The translations under genes were made by a program, and so were the position numbers. The notes beneath the pieces are model-generated. The model did no database searches, was not told where the DNA came from, and saw nothing but the letters and a program-made list of their open reading frames with translations. Below are positions 34,173 to 43,194 of a DNA stretch of 64,000 bases, in pieces. The stretch comes from an uncultured Lachnospiraceae bacterium (GTDB taxonomy: Bacteria; Bacillota; Clostridia; Lachnospirales; Lachnospiraceae). Numbering within the stretch: the stretch's first letter is position 1; each line of letters starts with the position of its first letter. The stretch lies in NCBI GenBank assembly GCA_946414885.1, contig CAMKQH010000005.1:1-64000 (forward strand), given 5' to 3'.

Positions 34173-35726
34173 ATGGAAAAGAAAATGGAATTTGATAACA
34201 TTCCCGTCGAAAAGTTTCAATTTGCAAGACGCGATAATGACGTCATTTTGGATAAAAAATTCAGCACGAAGCCAGTGGGATATTTTAAGGATTGCATGCG
34301 CCGTTTCCGGAAGAATAAGTCCTCCGTTATTGCGGCATACATTATTCTGCTGTTATTCCTGTTTGCACTGATCGTTCCCTTTGTTTCACATTATGACGTA
34401 GCTTTTAGAGACGGATATTATAAGCTGGCGCCGCCAAAATTTGCTCCGCTGGCGTTCCTTGGGTGGGACGGATGCACTGACCGGACCGAGGGTCAGGCTG
34501 GATACGACTACTACAAGTCCATTGGCGTTGAGTATGGCTCATCCAGCGTGAAGAAAGTCAAGAACGTAAAGACGGACGAAACCACGGGAAAACCGTTCTA
34601 TACGATTTACGTGGACGATTACGAGAAGGTCGGATTTGTGTATGTGGATCTTTCTGAGAAAGAATACAACGCATTAAAAGAGTATCAGAACAAGACGAAG
34701 ATCCAGGTGGCATATCCCATCCCTGAGAATTACAAGACAAATTTCCTGGCAGTTAACGGCGCAAATCTTTGGTATGAGCTTGCGGACAATACGCCGTCCA
34801 CTTCCGGCGCATCCAAGTATCATGACGACAACGGAGACCCGATTTATAAGGCAGCTTACCGTACGTCAAAGAAAGAGAACAGCGCCAAGTATGACAGCTT
34901 AAAGCTTGCAGAGGATAACGGCGGGGAAGATGGAAAATCTTGGTACGTATATGCCGTTAAGAATCAGTCCGGTTATCGCATGCGCGTGCTGTACAAGGAA
35001 TATTACAAGTATCAAAACGGATTCTATCCGGAGCATATTTTTGGAACGAATCAGGATGGTCAGGACCTGTTCGCCTGCATGGCAATCGGTGCCCGTGTTT
35101 CCTTCCTTATTTCCATGGCCGTTGTGATCGTAGTTATTCCTTTTGGACTTTGCTACGGTGCGATCGAAGGCTATTACGGAGGCGCAATTGACCTCTTCCT
35201 TGAGCGCATTTCCGATATCATTTACGGTATCCCCCTGATCGTGGTGGCGGCGCTCTGTAACATGCACCTTTTGAAAAAAATCGGACCAGTGCTTACGACC
35301 TGGCTGATCTTTATCATTGTGGACTGGCTTGGCATTGCTGCGCGCGTTAGAACGCAGTTCTACCGTTTCAAAGGTCAGGAGTACGTTCTTGCGGCCAGAA
35401 CGCTGGGCGCAAGCGACAAGAGATTGATCTTCCGTCACATTCTCCCGAACTCATTGGGAACGATCATCACGGGAACCATTTTGATCATTCCCGGAGTCAT
35501 CAGTTCGGAGATCATGTTTACTTACCTTGGAATCGTAAGTTTCCAGACCTCAAACATTATTTCCATGGGTACGCTTTTGTCACAGGGTGAAAGCTATCTG
35601 GCCACGTATCCGCACATTTTGCTGTTCCCCGCATGCTACATCGCATTGCTGGAGATTGCGTTTAACCTGTTTGGTAACGGACTGAGAGATGCATTTAATC
35701 CATCCCTGAGAGGAGCAGACGAATAA
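34173..35726 (+). CDS. oppC: Peptide-type ABC transporter permease, OppC/DppC, with extracytoplasmic insertion
   Basis: A 517-residue permease, about 200 longer than usual. It has an N-terminal cytoplasmic part, TM1 at about 48-70, then about 235 residues outside the membrane before TM2 at about 308. The normal periplasmic element HPFGTDxxGRD is recognisable as HIFGTNQDGQDLF at the end of this stretch. Roughly 180 residues rich in Lys, Tyr, Asp and Gly are therefore inserted between TM1 and it. The EAA loop is YVLAARTLGASDKRLIFRHILPN. GAGAGG at 34159-34164 sets ATG 34173. The insertion may dock with the enlarged OppA. That is inference. Confidence 0.88.
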   Translation: MEKKMEFDNIPVEKFQFARRDNDVILDKKFSTKPVGYFKDCMRRFRKNKSSVIAAYIILLLFLFALIVPFVSHYDVAFRDGYYKLAPPKFAPLAFLGWDGCTDRTEGQAGYDYYKSIGVEYGSSSVKKVKNVKTDETTGKPFYTIYVDDYEKVGFVYVDLSEKEYNALKEYQNKTKIQVAYPIPENYKTNFLAVNGANLWYELADNTPSTSGASKYHDDNGDPIYKAAYRTSKKENSAKYDSLKLAEDNGGEDGKSWYVYAVKNQSGYRMRVLYKEYYKYQNGFYPEHIFGTNQDGQDLFACMAIGARVSFLISMAVVIVVIPFGLCYGAIEGYYGGAIDLFLERISDIIYGIPLIVVAALCNMHLLKKIGPVLTTWLIFIIVDWLGIAARVRTQFYRFKGQEYVLAARTLGASDKRLIFRHILPNSLGTIITGTILIIPGVISSEIMFTYLGIVSFQTSNIISMGTLLSQGESYLATYPHILLFPACYIALLEIAFNLFGNGLRDAFNPSLRGADE

Positions 35727-37912
35727 TGGAATCAAAGTTAAAAGTACAAAATTTAGTCATATCGTTCCGTACGGCATCCGGAAAGCTTCAGGCAGTCCGT
35801 GACGTCAGCTTCGACCTGTATAAGGGAGAAACGTTGGCGATCGTAGGAGAATCCGGATCCGGAAAATCCGTGACCAGCCGTGCCATCATGGGAATCCTTG
35901 CAAACAACGCCATTGTGGAGGGCGGTAAAATCCTCTATGGCGACAAGGATCTTTTGAAGATATCCGAAGAAGAATTCCATAGGCTTCGCGGAGACAAGAT
36001 CGCCATGGTATTCCAGGATCCTTTGTCAAGTCTGAATCCCATCATGCGCGTTGGCAAGCAGCTGACGGAGGCCATGATCTTAAAGAACAAGGCATCCAGA
36101 CGCGAGAGCAAGGCGAACATGAAAGAAATGTTCGATAATCTGGAGAAGTACATGGCTGCCGTTGGAGAAGGAAACTCCATTCACGCGGACATTGAGAAGT
36201 TTAAGAAATTTGAGGAGAAGCATTGTGAGCTAGAGTCTGCATACCAAAATGCCAAGATCTGCGCCCAGGAAGTGGCTTCCCTTTCCCAAAATTTGATGCT
36301 TCGGATCCAAAAGAATTCATGGCAGGGCGTATCAGCTGACGTGAAGGAGCTGTCCCGTGCCGCAAAGGGAGCTTGCTCCCGCTTCGTGATCTGTAAGGAG
36401 GAAGCGGAAGTGAGAAAGGCTGCAGACGAGCTTCCGGGTACCTATCAGATCGGCCGCAAGGAGAAGGAGTTCAAAAAGGTATTTGAACTGCTGACCATCA
36501 TGAGAAACGCAGCGCAAGATGCATTGAAATTTGAGGAACCCAACATGTTTGCGCTGGGATACTATCTGACCTTCGTGGACGGAAGCATTCCGGAAAAGCC
36601 CGTATCGGAAATCAACCGGATGGCTTCGGAGAAAATGAATGCAGATTTTCTTGACGGTTTCCTGAAAAAGATCGAAAAGGCAGTCCGCTACAGTGCCGGA
36701 CAGGCAGATCAGGGCAGAAAGGATGCTCTTGCCATTTTTGAGGAAAAGCTTCCCCTCTTCAAGGAAAAGCTGTTGGGTGGCGAAAGCGGCAAGACCGAAG
36801 CGGAAGTTCCGAAGGACCTGATCAAAAAGGAAACGGATGCGATGAAGGCTGCCGTATTAAAGGGAATCGATCCGTTGGAGGTAGAACTTGACAGCATAAT
36901 GCATACGTTCGGCACTTCCATGGATTACGCGTTGGATCTTTTCTTTACGGCAGGACCCAGAAATGCAGCTGAGAAGAAACGTTACGAGACGCAGCTTGCA
37001 AAATATAACAAGATGAAAGAGAGCGGAAAGGAACTGGCCTGGGAGGTCGTTCCTGCCAGCTATATTGACGTGGATGCCGCGCGTGAAGGCGTGACGGACA
37101 TCATCGCGGAAATGATCGCACACCTGAAGGCAAAGCTTGCCCAGAACGAGCAGGCTGACTTTGGCGCGAGAACGGCGGAAATCGTGGAGTATTTGAAGCA
37201 ATGTGCCGCTGAGTCCGCATATAAGGTGAGCCGCCAGGTTGCCAAGGAGAAAGCCATTAAGCTCATGGAGGGCGTAGGCATCGATGAGCCGCGAAGGAGA
37301 TTTTATCAGTATCCCTTCGAGTTTTCCGGCGGTATGAGACAGCGTGTCGTGATCGCCATCGCGCTGACGGCAGATCCTGACGTGCTGATCTGCGATGAGC
37401 CCACGACCGCACTTGACGTGACGATCCAGGCACAGATCCTGGAACTGATCAACAATCTGAAAAAAGAGAGAAATCTTTCGGTAATCTTTATCACGCACGA
37501 CCTTGGCGTTGTTGCCAACATGGCAGACAGGGTTGCCGTGATGTATGCCGGCAAGATCGTGGAGACTGGTACTGCGGAAGACATTTTCTACAGACCCGCG
37601 CATCCTTATACGTGGGCGCTTTTGTCGTCCGTTCCGGATTTGGACACCAAGGACAAACTGGAATCCATTCCGGGAACGCCGCCTAACATGATCTATCCTC
37701 CCGTGGGAGATGCTTTTGCGGATCGAAACAAGTATGCGCTTGAGATCGATTTTGAAAAGCAGCCGCCCATGTTCCAGATCAGTGAGACGCATTATGCCGC
37801 AACTTGGCTGCTTCATCCCAATGCTCCGAAGTTGGAGGTTCCTGCCATTATTCAGGCTAGGATCGAAAAGATGAGAAAGAACGGAAAGGGTGACACGGAT
37901 GGGCAAGAATGA
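35726..37912 (+). CDS. oppD: Peptide-type ABC transporter ATP-binding protein, OppD, with ~375-residue insertion
   Basis: A 728-residue ATPase; OppD proteins are normally about 330. Walker A GESGSGKS is at 41-48 and the Q-loop glutamine at 97 (VFQDPLSSLNP), both in normal positions. The signature SGGMRQR is only at 534-540, with Walker B DEP from 557 and the H-loop in ITHDLG. The usual Q-loop to signature distance is about 60, so some 375 residues (about 125-500) are inserted in the helical subdomain. The insert is Lys/Glu/Ala-rich and predicted helical. The C-terminal OppD/F domain (HPYTWALLSSVPDLD, IPGTPPNM) is intact but lacks its usual four-cysteine cluster. The gene starts at the oppC stop (overlap of one base) and overlaps oppF by 14. 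Confidence 0.88.
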   Translation: MESKLKVQNLVISFRTASGKLQAVRDVSFDLYKGETLAIVGESGSGKSVTSRAIMGILANNAIVEGGKILYGDKDLLKISEEEFHRLRGDKIAMVFQDPLSSLNPIMRVGKQLTEAMILKNKASRRESKANMKEMFDNLEKYMAAVGEGNSIHADIEKFKKFEEKHCELESAYQNAKICAQEVASLSQNLMLRIQKNSWQGVSADVKELSRAAKGACSRFVICKEEAEVRKAADELPGTYQIGRKEKEFKKVFELLTIMRNAAQDALKFEEPNMFALGYYLTFVDGSIPEKPVSEINRMASEKMNADFLDGFLKKIEKAVRYSAGQADQGRKDALAIFEEKLPLFKEKLLGGESGKTEAEVPKDLIKKETDAMKAAVLKGIDPLEVELDSIMHTFGTSMDYALDLFFTAGPRNAAEKKRYETQLAKYNKMKESGKELAWEVVPASYIDVDAAREGVTDIIAEMIAHLKAKLAQNEQADFGARTAEIVEYLKQCAAESAYKVSRQVAKEKAIKLMEGVGIDEPRRRFYQYPFEFSGGMRQRVVIAIALTADPDVLICDEPTTALDVTIQAQILELINNLKKERNLSVIFITHDLGVVANMADRVAVMYAGKIVETGTAEDIFYRPAHPYTWALLSSVPDLDTKDKLESIPGTPPNMIYPPVGDAFADRNKYALEIDFEKQPPMFQISETHYAATWLLHPNAPKLEVPAIIQARIEKMRKNGKGDTDGQE

Positions 37913-38993
37913 GAATGAAGTAATACTTAAGGTAGACCATCTTTGCATGTATTTTGGCAAGGGTAATTACGTGAAAAAGGCCGTAAACGACGTCTCCTTT
38001 GACATCAAAAAGGGAGAGGTCTTTGGTCTTGTGGGCGAATCCGGCTGTGGAAAGACGACGACGGGCCGTACCATCATCCGATTGTATGACGCCACGAGCG
38101 GAAGCGTATATTTCAAAGGCCAGAGGATCGTTGCTGGAACAAAATCCTACAAAGATGAGATCAAGAAAATCCGTGCGGAGATCAAGAAGCTGAATCAGAA
38201 TCAGCCCTCCGGTTACGCTGAGGAGATCAAAAAGAAGGAAGCGCGGATCGAAGAACTCCGGAAAGAGATAAAGAGCGCGATCTCAGATCATAAAAAGGCC
38301 GGCGGCAGCAAGCTGGCAACCAACATTCAGATGATCTATCAGGATCCCGTGGCATCCCTCGATCCCAGAATGACAGTTCGCGAGATTATCGCCGAGGGAC
38401 TTGTGATCCAAGGCATAAAGGACAAAAAGCTGATCAACGAGAAGGTGTATGAGATTCTGGAGACCGTTGGACTGGTGCGGGAGCACGCAGACCGTTATCC
38501 GCATGAGTTCTCCGGCGGACAGAGACAGCGTATCGGCATCGCGCGTTCCATTATCATGCAGCCTGAGATGATCATCGCGGATGAGCCCATTTCCGCACTT
38601 GACGTGTCCATTCGCGCGCAGGTCATCAACCTTTTGAATGACCTTAGAAATACCATGGGGCTTACCATCATGTTCATCGCTCACGACCTTTCCGTCGTAA
38701 AGTATTTTTCGGACAGGATCGGAGTAATGTATTTTGGTAATCTGGTGGAGCTGGCGACGTCCGACGAGCTCTTTGCGTACCCGCTTCATCCCTATACGAA
38801 ATCGCTCCTTTCGGCGATTCCGCTTCCTGATCCCCAGGCAGAAAAGGGCAGAAAGAGGGTTCGCTACAATCCTTTGGAGGATCACGAGTTTTCCGAGGAG
38901 GAGCCCACGCTTCGCGAAGTAAGCGAGGGACATTTCGTTCGTTGCACGCAGAAGGAATTCGAGAAATATCAGGAGATCAGAAATGCAAAATAA
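37899..38993 (+). CDS. oppF: Peptide-type ABC transporter ATP-binding protein, OppF
   Basis: A 364-residue ATPase: Walker A GESGCGKT (46-53), Q-loop Q148 in MIYQDPVASLDPRM, signature SGGQRQR (205-211), Walker B IIADEPISALD and H-loop FIAHDLS. The Walker A to Q-loop distance is about 100 instead of about 50 because of a Lys/Glu-rich coiled-coil insertion (about 90-138; EIKKIRAEIKKL and KKKEARIEELRKEI). This is a different site from the insertion in OppD. AAAGGG at 37885-37890 sets ATG 37899. It overlaps the next gene by 11 bases. Confidence 0.9.
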   Translation: MGKNENEVILKVDHLCMYFGKGNYVKKAVNDVSFDIKKGEVFGLVGESGCGKTTTGRTIIRLYDATSGSVYFKGQRIVAGTKSYKDEIKKIRAEIKKLNQNQPSGYAEEIKKKEARIEELRKEIKSAISDHKKAGGSKLATNIQMIYQDPVASLDPRMTVREIIAEGLVIQGIKDKKLINEKVYEILETVGLVREHADRYPHEFSGGQRQRIGIARSIIMQPEMIIADEPISALDVSIRAQVINLLNDLRNTMGLTIMFIAHDLSVVKYFSDRIGVMYFGNLVELATSDELFAYPLHPYTKSLLSAIPLPDPQAEKGRKRVRYNPLEDHEFSEEEPTLREVSEGHFVRCTQKEFEKYQEIRNAK

Positions 38994-39390
38994 CAAGCAT
39001 CGCGCAATGATCATTAGCGCCGTCATTGGTCTGTGCATGGCCGTGCTGATTTCCGTTGCCAGGGGAGCGTTTTCGGCAGAGACGGCGGCAGATCGCATAC
39101 TTGCCTTTTGCGACGGGTTTTCCGTCAGCGGCGTGCTCCTGTTATGTTTTGGAATCATGATCTGGATCTCCAACGAAGGCTTTTTCGACGTTCTGTCCTA
39201 TGCTGCTCAGAAAGGCCTTCATCATCTGATTCCCGGCAGGGCTTCAGAGGATCTGGGATCCTTTTATGACTATAAAATGTCCAAGGCAAATGGAAAGAGG
39301 GCGGGTTCCGCTTTCCTGGTCGTGCCAGGCATCGTCATCCTGGCCCTGGGACTGATCCTCATGGGAATCTGGTATTCATTAAGTTCTTGA
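38983..39390 (+). CDS. Small membrane protein, DUF3899-like
   Basis: A 135-residue protein with three hydrophobic segments (about 8-28, 45-62 and 110-130). The central part NEGFFDVLSYAAQKG matches what I recall of the DUF3899 family. Function unknown. It overlaps oppF by 11 bases with CAGGAG as ribosome binding site inside oppF, so it is made together with the transporter. A bidirectional terminator follows. Confidence 0.65.
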   Translation: MQNNKHRAMIISAVIGLCMAVLISVARGAFSAETAADRILAFCDGFSVSGVLLLCFGIMIWISNEGFFDVLSYAAQKGLHHLIPGRASEDLGSFYDYKMSKANGKRAGSAFLVVPGIVILALGLILMGIWYSLSS

Positions 39391-39400
39391 CATAATAAGA

Positions 39401-39440
39401 AAACCTCTTGGTCACTTGAGACCAAGAGGTTTATTTTATT
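39401..39440. terminator. Bidirectional terminator between the opp operon and the minus-strand gene
   Basis: AAACCTCTTGGTC (39401-39413) pairs exactly with GACCAAGAGGTTT (39420-39432). T-rich sequence on the plus side (TTATTTTATT) and on the complementary strand (TTTCTTATTATG) lets it serve both converging units. Confidence 0.88.
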
Positions 39441-39454
39441 CCCGGTGGGATTTC

Positions 39455-39745
39455 TTACAGATAATTGTTCTGGGACTGGCGGAGCAGGAATTTCACTTGA
39501 TAACCGGCCTCATCGCAGATGGAGCGCACGATCTCTTCCGCGGCTTCCTTGGAATTGTCATTCACGCAAATAATGCAGTTCTGACGCTTGGAGAAAAAGG
39601 AGGCCTTCGTCCAACGAACGTAATAGGAGATGCGGTTTTGAAGGAATGCTTTTTCAATCAGTTTCTTGCACTCTTCGTCATTCACCTCGCACAGTTCAAT
39701 CTCATTGTTTACTTTTAAGCTGGTATAGATGGGTTGCTGCATCAT
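39455..39745 (-). CDS. Small uncharacterised protein
   Basis: A 96-residue soluble protein I do not recognise. It is rich in Glu/Lys/Asn and has a beta-alpha-beta look: KVNNEIELCEV, helix ECKKLIEKAFLQNR, strands ISYYVRW and NCIICVN, helix SKEAAEEIVRSICDEAG, strand YQVKFLL. This is reminiscent of small DUF2007-type signal-transducing folds, but the match is weak. AGGAGG (complement of 39753-39758) lies 7 bases before ATG, and a promoter is visible upstream, so it is a real single-gene unit. Confidence 0.65.
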   Translation of the reverse strand: MMQQPIYTSLKVNNEIELCEVNDEECKKLIEKAFLQNRISYYVRWTKASFFSKRQNCIICVNDNSKEAAEEIVRSICDEAGYQVKFLLRQSQNNYL

Positions 39746-39771
39746 GTCGCGTACCTCCTAAAACTAGCTTC

Positions 39772-39801
39772 AGTATAGCACAGTTCCTGATAAAAGTGCA
39801 A
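39772..39801 (-). promoter_or_regulatory. Promoter of the minus-strand small gene
   Basis: Read on the minus strand: TTGCAC (39801-39796), 18 bases, TATACT (39777-39772). It is divergent from, and nearly abuts, the plus-strand promoter at 39810. Confidence 0.7.
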
Positions 39802-39809
39802 TGAAATAC

Positions 39810-39838
39810 TTGAAGGTTTTTGCAAAAAAAGGTACAAT
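39810..39838 (+). promoter_or_regulatory. Promoter of the coiled-coil protein gene
   Basis: TTGAAG (39810-39815), 17 bases, TACAAT (39833-39838), about 50 bases before the coding start. Confidence 0.65.
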
Positions 39839-39889
39839 AAACCTAGATTTGGGGTTGAAAAAAGGCCATGGAAAGGAGTGGATGGGGTT

Positions 39890-40249
39890 ATGGAGCGATT
39901 TGAGACCGTAAAAGCGACGATTGTGAATACGAAGCGCAAGGTGCAGGAGAGCGCAAAGGATTTCGCGGAGATTTCAAGATTAAAGATGCAGATCAGTACC
40001 TGTGAGGAAGTGATCAAAAAGAACCAGCTTGAGATCGGTCAGATGGTGTTTGCACAGTATGAGGAGCGCGTGGAAGCGGAAGAGAACGGCGAAGCGCCCT
40101 GCCCGGAGGAACTGGGCGTCGAAGTGGGAAAGCAGACGGAAGCCGAACGCTTTAGCAAACAGTGCGTTGCCATTGCAAATGCCAAGAAGGCAATCGCCGA
40201 CTTGAACAAACAGATTAGGGCCATTCGAAAGAAATCGAAGGGAAATTAA
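39890..40249 (+). CDS. Small coiled-coil protein, uncharacterised
   Basis: A 119-residue soluble protein, helical throughout: FETVKATIVNTKRKVQESAKDFAEISRLKMQI, then CEEVIKKNQLEIGQMV, an acidic loop (EERVEAEENGEAPCPEE), and a C-terminal helix with a basic end (IRAIRKKSKGN). It has two coiled-coil arms, no signal peptide and no recognised domain. AAAGGAG at 39872-39878 is 11 bases before ATG 39890. Its own promoter and the shared terminator make it monocistronic. Confidence 0.6.
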   Translation: MERFETVKATIVNTKRKVQESAKDFAEISRLKMQISTCEEVIKKNQLEIGQMVFAQYEERVEAEENGEAPCPEELGVEVGKQTEAERFSKQCVAIANAKKAIADLNKQIRAIRKKSKGN

Positions 40250-40264
40250 AAAATTCAGTAGAAA

Positions 40265-40304
40265 AAAATTGGGTCAGGGGGATACGTCCCCTTGACCCAA
40301 TTTT
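40265..40304. terminator. Bidirectional terminator between the coiled-coil gene and the PBP gene
   Basis: AAAATTGGGTCA (40265-40276) pairs with TGACCCAATTTT (40293-40304), continued by GGGG/CCCC with one bulged T, around a short loop. A/T tracts flank both sides, so it ends both converging transcripts. The PBP stop codon is 4 bases away. The G-rich core resembles the dyad at 11139. Confidence 0.85.
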
Positions 40305-40307
40305 GCG

Positions 40308-42995
40308 TTATTGTCCTGCGTTTGCGGCAGCGATCCTCTGTTGCAGGATGATCTGCTGCTCTTGGATGATTGCAGACGCATTCGGTTGCTTGAAGAAATT
40401 CGCGTCGTGCTGACAGCGATTGGTGGTAGGCGGCGTTACAAGCGTCTGACCGCCTTCAGGCGTTTTTACGATCCTGGTGGATCCCTTCGTCAGAGAGGGG
40501 TCTTCTACCAGAGGAAGCTCAGCATATCCGTGATACTTAAACGGACACTCATCGCAGGCGATTAGGTTATCATACGCACAAATATCACCTTCGTAATGGA
40601 TGTTACAGTATTCCGTGGGCTGCGTTCCCTGGGCGTAGAGTTCAGTTATCACGCAACCTGCGGCGTCGCAAAGGCCTTCTCTCGGAAGCAGACCGGACTT
40701 GGAACAGATCTTGCATTTTACGATGCCGTTCGGAACGGTGAACTCCTGATTGGGAAGATCCTCATGGATTCTGGTCATAACGGCCTTCCAGATTGTCTTG
40801 GAGATGTCGGACTGCTTGTTCGTACCGGAGGTTACCATGGCGATGTTGTTGTCATAGCCAGTCCATACGGTACAGGAGTAGTAAGGCGTGAAGCCTGCAA
40901 ACCATACGTCATGGGTCTTGGTCGTGGTACCGGTCTTTCCGGCTGCGTTCATGTTAGGAAGCTTACACATGGTCGCCGTTCCCTTATTGATAACGTCCTT
41001 CATGGCGTCCGTCAAAAGGTAAGCGGTGGTCTCCTTGAGCACCTGGCGGCTCTTGGGATTAATGTTGTCCAGGATGACGTTGCCTTCGGAGTCAGTCACG
41101 CGGGAGTAAAGCTTGGGCGTAACGTAAGCACCCTGATTCTCGATGGCTGCGTAAGCCGCATTCAACTCGAAGGGCGATACGCCGCGGGTGATGCCGCCCA
41201 GGGCCAAAGGCTGGATGATGTCGGTCTTCCACTCGCTGCCGTAATAATTTCCGGGCTCCAAAGTCGTAAATCCGAAATTGATCAAGTAGTCAAATCCCAG
41301 CTGAGGCGTGATTACGGTCAAGTTCTTTACTGCCACGATGTTCAGCGATTCACGGATGGCATCGCGGAGAGAGCAGATGCCCCAGTAAGTATTTCGTCCG
41401 TACCAGTTGCTAACCGGCGTACCATTACTGTAATTGAATGCCGCGTCATTGTAAACGGTTCCCAAGGTCATCCCGCAACAATCCAACGCGGGTGCGAAGG
41501 ATGCCAATACCTTGAACGTGGAACCGGGAGAACGGGTTGAAGATACGGCACGGTTGAGGGTACGTCTTCCCACCTTGGTACCGCGTCCGCCTACCACGGC
41601 CACGACATAACCGGTTTTTGGATCGCTTACGACAAATGCTACCTGAGGCTGGGGAGTCATGTTGATGCTTTCCTCGTAGTTATCGGGATCATCCTCAACG
41701 TTCAGTTCCTCCAGCATTGCAGTTCTGTATTCTTCGATCGCTAAGTATGCATCTTCCTGAGATTTAAAGATCAGGTTGAAATCCTTGTCCTTATGGCTCT
41801 TAAACCAGTTGGCCATGTTTTCCTTACTGAAGTTCTTTTTGGAAACGGCATCCAGCTTCACGGTGAGAGCGTAGTTTAGGTACCAGTCCGTCTGCGCGGG
41901 ATAATTCTTGGGATTAGCCGCCTCTTCGTCACAGATTCTCTGGATCGTGGGATCCAAAGTGGATTCGATCCGGAGACCGCCGCTGGTCAACATGGTCTCT
42001 GCCACGCTGGCGGTATAACCGGCTTCCACAAGGTCATCAAACACCTGCTCGTACACGGCGTCGGAGAAATAGGACGCGGTGGAAGCGGAGTTGACAAGAT
42101 GTGCCGTGTTGTATAGGCCGATTCGCTCGTAAACGGCGTTGGTGTCCTCAATCGCCTCAGTATACTGATCCTCCGTGATAAAGCCAAGTTCCTTCATCTT
42201 GTCCAGACAGTTCTTACGTCTTCTTGCGTTGTTGTCCGGATGGCTGATGGGATTGTAACCGGTAGGGTTCTGCGTGATCACGGCGATCACGGCCGACTCT
42301 GAAATGGTAAGTTCAGCGCAGTGCTTTCCAAAATAACGGAGAGATGCGGATTCCACGCCGAGGGTTCCCTGCCCAAGGTTAATTGCGTTCATGTAGCGGA
42401 GCAGGATTTCATCCTTGGTGAACTTCTTGGTTGCTTCCAACGCAAGATATTGTTCCTGGATCTTACGCTTGATCTTCTTTACAAGATTGTGACCTTCCTC
42501 CGTCCAAGTGGTGAATACGGTATTCTTTAAGAGCTGCTGGGTGATGGTACTGCCGCCCTGGGTTTGCCGGAACCCGGATTTTACGTACTGGAAACCGGAA
42601 CGGCCGATGGCGATGTAGTCGATACCGTTATTCTGATAAAAACGCTCGTCCTCACAGGCAACGAAGGCCTGACCGAGGTGCTTCGGGATCTTGTCCCAAC
42701 CGACCTGGATTCTGTTGGAATTCATGGAAATGTAGCTGTCGATCTCATTTCCTTCGACGTCGTACACGATGGTGGCCTGTCCAGATGCGATGATGTCGTC
42801 CAAACGTACGCGGGGGGTATCTTCCAGGATGGCCTTAAACAGACCGGAAGCAAGCTCTCCCCCGAAGACCGCCAGGGCGATGGCGACAAGAATGCCCGCC
42901 CAGAGAATCAGGATCAGCATGGAATGCCATAGCTTATTTGTTTTGGAATTCAGCGACCTTTGGATCTCGCGAACCCCACTTCTGCCATAATTCAT
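40308..42995 (-). CDS. Class A penicillin-binding protein (PBP1A-like)
   Basis: An 895-residue bifunctional peptidoglycan synthase anchored by one N-terminal TM segment (about 25-50). The glycosyltransferase GT51 domain (about 80-265) has EDERFYQNNGID, GGSTITQQLLKN and KIQEQYLAL. The transpeptidase domain has the active serine S492 in S-T-F-K, SLN as the second motif, and GKTGTT as the third. The extra C-terminal region of about 150 residues is Cys-rich (CKICSKSG, CDAAGC, CDECPF), as in Lachnospiraceae PBPs, and ends in a Gln-rich helix. The frame is open for 11 more codons, but AAAGGA seven bases before ATG 42995 sets the start. Confidence 0.92.
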   Translation of the reverse strand: MNYGRSGVREIQRSLNSKTNKLWHSMLILILWAGILVAIALAVFGGELASGLFKAILEDTPRVRLDDIIASGQATIVYDVEGNEIDSYISMNSNRIQVGWDKIPKHLGQAFVACEDERFYQNNGIDYIAIGRSGFQYVKSGFRQTQGGSTITQQLLKNTVFTTWTEEGHNLVKKIKRKIQEQYLALEATKKFTKDEILLRYMNAINLGQGTLGVESASLRYFGKHCAELTISESAVIAVITQNPTGYNPISHPDNNARRRKNCLDKMKELGFITEDQYTEAIEDTNAVYERIGLYNTAHLVNSASTASYFSDAVYEQVFDDLVEAGYTASVAETMLTSGGLRIESTLDPTIQRICDEEAANPKNYPAQTDWYLNYALTVKLDAVSKKNFSKENMANWFKSHKDKDFNLIFKSQEDAYLAIEEYRTAMLEELNVEDDPDNYEESINMTPQPQVAFVVSDPKTGYVVAVVGGRGTKVGRRTLNRAVSSTRSPGSTFKVLASFAPALDCCGMTLGTVYNDAAFNYSNGTPVSNWYGRNTYWGICSLRDAIRESLNIVAVKNLTVITPQLGFDYLINFGFTTLEPGNYYGSEWKTDIIQPLALGGITRGVSPFELNAAYAAIENQGAYVTPKLYSRVTDSEGNVILDNINPKSRQVLKETTAYLLTDAMKDVINKGTATMCKLPNMNAAGKTGTTTKTHDVWFAGFTPYYSCTVWTGYDNNIAMVTSGTNKQSDISKTIWKAVMTRIHEDLPNQEFTVPNGIVKCKICSKSGLLPREGLCDAAGCVITELYAQGTQPTEYCNIHYEGDICAYDNLIACDECPFKYHGYAELPLVEDPSLTKGSTRIVKTPEGGQTLVTPPTTNRCQHDANFFKQPNASAIIQEQQIILQQRIAAANAGQ

Positions 42996-43038
42996 AACGT
43001 TATCCTTTCTGAATGGATAAAAGTCCACTATCTGCTAT

Positions 43039-43044
43039 AGTATA
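43039..43044 (-). promoter_or_regulatory. Putative -10 box of the PBP gene
   Basis: TATACT on the minus strand (complement of 43039-43044), 44 bases before the start codon. No good -35 is visible in the A/T-rich sequence upstream. Confidence 0.45.
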
Positions 43045-43116
43045 CCAAAAAAATCAAAAAATGGAAAGCACTTATTTTACCTTAAGAAAAAGTTAAGCTT
43101 TTCCGCATGCCTTGAC

Positions 43117-43145
43117 TTCACAAAAATAATTGTTTGTGCTATGAT
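43117..43145 (+). promoter_or_regulatory. Putative promoter of yigZ and possibly the signalling operon
   Basis: TTCACA (43117-43122), 17 bases, TATGAT (43140-43145). No other clear promoter or terminator separates yigZ from the genes up to 53868. Confidence 0.55.
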
Positions 43146-43194
43146 AAAATTGATTGTATTTTGGGATATTATATGCTTTTGGAGGAAACGATAC

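Noticed and set aside
43112..43145. TTGACT at 43112 paired with TATGAT at 43140
   Set aside because: Spacing of 22 bases is too long; TTCACA at 43117 with 17-base spacing is the better -35.
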